From assembly GCF_002865645.1 (NCBI RefSeq), contig NW_020194560.1, positions 558,001 to 622,000 of the forward strand: a stretch of DNA of 64,000 nt, read 5' to 3'. How positions within the stretch are numbered: position 1 is the first letter of the stretch; every line of letters begins with the position of its first letter. Of the stretch, positions 60,129 through 64,000 are shown in pieces. Below the pieces are notes generated by a model, which saw only the letters and a list, made by a program, of their open reading frames with translations, had not been told where the DNA came from and searched no databases. The position numbers and the translations under genes are program-made. The stretch comes from Hyaloscypha bicolor E (Eukaryota; Ascomycota; Leotiomycetes; Helotiales; Hyaloscyphaceae).

Positions 60129-62840
60129 ATGGCCAAAGAATAGATTTCTTAAGCTAGTAAAATATAATAACTAATTCTTGTAAGCTATAATATTATTAAA
60201 AGCCTATAAATTAATAGTATTAAAATTCAGAATATTAAAAGAGCTTAAATAGTTATAAAAGGCTTACTAATACTAGAAAAAATAGCTGTAATTACCGAAT
60301 TTAATACAAATATCCTAAATAAGTTAAATAATATATATAATAAGCTTTTAAAATAGAAAACCTTTATTAGAAACGGAATTAGACTAGAATTAACTAAAGA
60401 AGAGCTAAAGAACTACTAAGCCAATAATAGAGAATTCGAGAATATTATTAAAGGCATTTCCAAAAGCAGATAAGAAAAGCTTAATAAGATTAAGACTATA
60501 ATAAATAGTCTAGAAACCAAGAATTAGAATAGAATTATATTATATAGTAAAGTATTTAATTAATATATTTATAATATCTATAATAACTTTAGTAAAAACA
60601 TTTATAAGAAGTTATATTTCTTTTTTAAAATAAAAGCTTTAGTAAATAAAGCTATTTTAGAATATATTAAAAATAAGAAATATTAAAATACTAGTATATT
60701 TACTAAATTAGATATTACTAAGGTACTCAAATATACTAAAGCTATTTCGGAACCTAAAGAATTGGTTTTTAAGCTACTATTAGCTAATAATCTTAAAGCT
60801 AGATAATATATTTTTAATACTTCCGGAATCCTAATTAAAAGAGTTTATAATAATAAGTCTTTTCCTGCTTTCCAAAATAAGTCTGAAAAATAGACTTCTA
60901 TTATAATTTCAGTTTTGATTTAATTAGATTTAGCTAATAAGAATAGAGCTAATTTAATATAACCTAATAATAAATCTACTAATAAGACTAGTAGAACTAG
61001 TATAACTAGATAAGAAGAATCTAATAAGAATAGAAAGTAAACTAAGCCTAAGACTTCTAATAAATAGTAAAAATCCGAGTACTAGTCTAAATATAAGGCT
61101 AGTAAAATAGAAGAAAATAAATAAATAAATAAGGAGAAATCCTCTATTCTAAAGAGAAAGATATTATCTAGAAAAACTCTCGTATTTATACTTAGAATTA
61201 AGAAGTAAAAGACTAAGAATATTGAGTTTAGTGAAATTAAAATTAACTAGTATACCTATAAAATATTAGCTAAATAGAAGTTAATACTTACTTAATAAGA
61301 TAAGTATACTTTTAAGCAAGTATATAGTAATATTTTAGGATCTATTTATAAATAAGAATATTATAAGATTATTATAAATTCCTTAAAGCTTTTTATATAA
61401 TATATATTTAGTAACTTATTAATACTCTTTCTATTAATATACGAGATATTAAAAATACTCTAAAGCTAGTTACTAAGATCTATAAAGTTACTAAAGGCAA
61501 GAAATATATTTCTATTATTTAAATAAATAAGGAAATACGGGATTTCTTTTTTGAAATCTAGGAAATTAAGAAATATAAATATAAAGATTATATTTCTAAT
61601 TAATTTTACTCAAATCTATAGTTCTAATTCAATATTATAATTTCTATTCCTGAATCTAATATTATTAATCTGGATATAAATAGTTATATTTATAAGAAAA
61701 ATTACCTGAAATAAATTAAAAAGTTTAGTATTCGAGAATTCTTAATAAAAGAAATAAAGATATTATAGTTCTATTTCCAAAAAGATAATATATTAAAGTA
61801 TAGAAATCTAGGTAATAGTTATTTTATCTTAGTCTCTTAACTCTTAATAATAGATTTATTAATATGGCTCGGATTTTATAAAATATTAAATAAGTATTCT
61901 ATTTATCTAATTATTTACTTTTAACTAGCCAGATATTATATTTCTGGAAATTTTAATTATAATTAGTATAAAAATAATACTAAAGATCTAGCTATTACTA
62001 AAGCTTTAAATAGTAAATTCTATTTTAATAAAGAATATTAAAATATTAGTTATATTTTTCTTATAAATTATAAAAAGGCTATTACTTTTAGTAAAAAGTT
62101 CTTTAAAAATATTAATTATTTCTCTATTTCTAATAAATTTAAGCCGGAAGCAGCTAAAGAAATAAGTAAATATTTACTAAAAGTAATAGGAGAAAAGATT
62201 CCAAATATAGTTTATTTAACTAGATAAATAAATGCTTTTAGCTAAATAATCTATAAGTCTGAAATTATAAGCAAGTATTAATTCTCAAATAATATATAGA
62301 TTAAAAGATAATTTAATAATAATTTACTATTTAATAGGCCTTTTACTATAATTCTAATAAGTCTAGTTATTATTAAAAACGGAATATACGAAAATGGAAT
62401 CTCTTATAAGGTCCTTAAAGCCTCTTATCTAAAGCTTTCCTCTTTTATTAAAGACTAATTTAAAGATATTATAAATAATATAAAATTTAAGAAAGTTATT
62501 TATTTAGAATATATTAGTATAATTTATAATATAATTTACTATAATAAGCCTTCTTAATATCTAGTAGTAAAGATAGAAATTAAGTAATAGTTAAAAGCAG
62601 ATATTAATTAATATAGAGAACTATATCGGATTTGGTATAAGAATATAATTAAGCGAGTTCGGATTACTTTTAAGCAGGTTTAGAAATATAAAATAAGACT
62701 ATTTAAAGGTAATAAATCTTATTTTAGGTATATTAAAAAGATATTAAATTAGCTAATAAAAGAGGATCCTAATTATTTTATTATTTCGGATTCTAAATAG
62801 AATTTTTCTATTATTTTTAGTATTTAGGAAATAAGTATAA
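60129..62840 (+). pseudogene. Unrecognised long degraded frame between Gypsy-4 integrase and 3' LTR
   Basis: An AAAATGGCC start at 60129 opens a frame in which nearly all stops are TAA/TAG at plausible Gln codons. It continues to about 61390, and after one apparent frameshift to about 62840, roughly 900 codons. The first 220 residues look helical. A Ser/Asn/Lys-rich, probably disordered part follows (about 60900-61200). The last third is better preserved, with NGIYENGISYKVLKASYL and EDPNYFIISDSKQNFS. No known domain is recognised. It may be an accessory gene of the element or another, inserted element. Confidence 0.4.
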
Positions 62841-62857
62841 ATAAATAGGAAATCAGA

Positions 62858-63159
62858 TATAATATAGCAGGCTATACTTTTCAAAAATTATATTATTTTA
62901 ATAGTTTTAAGGTTTTGGTTATATAGTAAAGGCTATAGCCTTTTATATATAACTTATAGAAATTATATAAAAAAGCTGGTTTTTCTATAGTTTTAGAAAA
63001 TAATTCCTTATAAGTATTTAATTAATTAAGCTTTTATATACTATATACTATTTATACTTTACTATTTATGCTTTTAATTTATTATTTTATTATTAAGTTA
63101 TGTTTTATACTCTAGTATACTTTATATAAGTTTTTGTTTTATTATAATTTCTTTTCTAT
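62858..63159 (+). repeat. 3' LTR of Gypsy-4
   Basis: 302 bp. The purine-rich AAATAGGAAATCAGA just before it may be the polypurine tract. Confidence 0.88.
62917..62955. promoter_or_regulatory. Palindromic TATA motif, Gypsy-4 3' LTR
   Basis: Same sequence as in the 5' LTR copy at 49878 except for one base. Confidence 0.55.
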
Positions 63160-64000
63160 AATATATATTAAATAATATTACCAAATATAGAATACCAGAA
63201 TAATAGTTAAGAGTTTAGAATTATATACTTTATATCTATATTTAATTATAATTATCTTCTTTAAATAGAAGATAATAGGGTATTATCTAGCTTTTATTTC
63301 CTTATTAAAGAACTAGAAAATCATATTTATAATTACAAATCCTAAAGTATTTATTTCTATATAAATCTTTAAAGCTAAATTAAAATAATAAAGAATTAGT
63401 ACTATTATAAATATAATTTATAGCTCTTTAAAAGCCTTATTTGCTTTATTTATTTAGCTAAAATAATATTATAAGTTTTTACTAGTTTTTAATAAATTAA
63501 TTAATTCTTTTATTATTTTAGAATATTTATAAATAAATCTCTAATAAAAGTTAGTAAAACCCAGAAATACTTAAATTTCTCGGATATTATTTTTTAGAAC
63601 TAGCTATTTCCTAATAGCTATAACCCGGCTAGCTTTTATTTCTATATTATCTAAACTAATTACAAATTCCAAAAACTTTATTCTTTCTATATTAAATTTA
63701 TATTTTATTAAGTTTATAAAAAACTAGTATTTTTATAACTATTTAAATATATATTAAACTATTATTATATACTATTCTAGATTCTCTAAATAAATTAAAA
63801 TATTATCTAGATAAACTATACAAATAATATTTATAAAGCCTATTAATATATAATTAATATATATCTGAAATATTACTAGAATATTAAATAGTTTAAAAAA
63901 TATAATATAGTATTTAAAATATCTATAATATATTTGAAATACTGTTTTTTATTTATTACCTTCTTGTATTTATAACTAATAATAAATATTCTTTAAGTCT
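63160..64000 (-). mobile_element. Gypsy-2, RT/RNase H part, runs off the window
   Basis: On the minus strand the RT end reads YPRNLSISGFY-like near 63560, where REVRxFLGF is expected. RNase H follows with LKIYIKINTLGFVI near 63370, the decayed TDAS region, and NSKLLTIIPVFYIWQYYLI near 63190. There Gypsy-4 cuts in; the frame resumes at 49817. The 5' part lies beyond base 64000. Confidence 0.78.

Larger units (their letters stand above)
49818..63159 (+). mobile_element. Large Ty3/gypsy element (Gypsy-4), 13.3 kb, inside Gypsy-2 RNase H
   Basis: Two 302-bp LTRs (49818-50119 and 62858-63159) flank the element. Bordering pentamers are GATAT (49813-49817) and AATAT (63160-63164), one G-to-A apart. 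Across these borders the Gypsy-2 RNase H frame continues, so the whole 13.3 kb came in at one point or grew after insertion. Inside, on the + strand, are gag (about 51.5-53 kb), protease, RT (54.9-55.9 kb) and integrase (56.6-57.6 kb). Then comes 4.6 kb with two divergent unidentified frames. Gypsy elements are usually 5-8 kb. Confidence 0.85.
15431..64000. other. AT-rich, RIP-mutated heterochromatin-like block of nested retrotransposons
   Basis: Base composition changes sharply about 200 bp upstream of the HET start codon. From here to the window end CpA and TpG are nearly absent and TpA dominates. Recognisable retroelement proteins are full of TAA/TAG at Gln positions, and YxDD-type motifs have turned into YxNN. 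This is the established outcome of RIP in ascomycetes. Exceptions with normal dinucleotides are the hairpin at 17687-17836, the left end of Copia-B, the solo LTR at 42918-43219 and the island at 50120-51020. I see no host gene. The block could be pericentromeric, subtelomeric or an interstitial AT isochore; nothing decides between these. Confidence 0.85.

Overview
The window is nuclear DNA of a filamentous ascomycete (Pezizomycotina). The genes have short introns (46-117 nt) with fungal branch-point and splice signals. There is a HET-domain allorecognition gene, and the repeats carry the signature of repeat-induced point mutation (RIP): CpA/TpG almost absent, TpA-rich, CAA/CAG codons turned into stops. 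A more precise taxon cannot be given from sequence alone.

Region 1-6030 is ordinary euchromatin, with three supported genes on the + strand. They are the SF3b subunit SF3B6/p14 (5 exons), a TATA-driven two-exon CxxC-rich mini-protein, and a STIMATE/TMEM110-type multi-pass membrane protein (2 exons). A weak small-secreted-protein candidate lies on the - strand.

Region 6031-15430 is a transposon-riddled HET locus. A 5.6 kb hAT transposon (8-bp duplication ATCTCTAC) lies about 190 bp beyond the HET stop codon and is itself interrupted by a 2.06 kb Fot1/pogo element (TA duplication). Two non-autonomous hAT elements (559 and 596 bp, duplications TCTTCAAG and GCAGCCTC) interrupt the HET coding sequence. 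Removing each element plus one duplication copy re-opens the frame on both sides, so these are clean and probably recent insertions.

Region 15431-64000 is an AT-rich, RIP-degraded block with no host gene that I can see. It can be resolved into nested LTR retrotransposons. (a) Gypsy-1 (+, 17641-31244, duplication AAAAT) holds Copia-A (-, about 20681-26849) and a perfect GC-rich 150-bp hairpin in its left LTR. Gypsy-1 sits in a Gypsy-2-family fragment that also took Copia-B (-, 31409-37716, duplication AGAAC) and a solo copia LTR (37792-38081, duplication CTTAT). (b) A second Gypsy-2 copy runs on the - strand from beyond the window end to about 38.45 kb. It is split in its RNase H by Gypsy-4 (+, 49818-63159) and in its integrase by Gypsy-3 (-, 41146-48910). 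Gypsy-3 carries a little-mutated solo LTR of the Gypsy-4 family. The two Gypsy-2-family copies meet tail to tail and form a large imperfect palindrome centred near 38.39 kb.

Most unusual features: the unmutated hairpin; the 13.3 kb Gypsy-4 with two unrecognised divergent reading frames between integrase and 3' LTR and a 0.9 kb island that escaped RIP; a palindromic TATA-containing motif shared by copia and gypsy elements; and the HET gene hit by hAT elements three times. No tRNA, rRNA or CRISPR was seen. Boundaries and target duplications were read by eye, and protein assignments rest on recognised motifs, not on searches.
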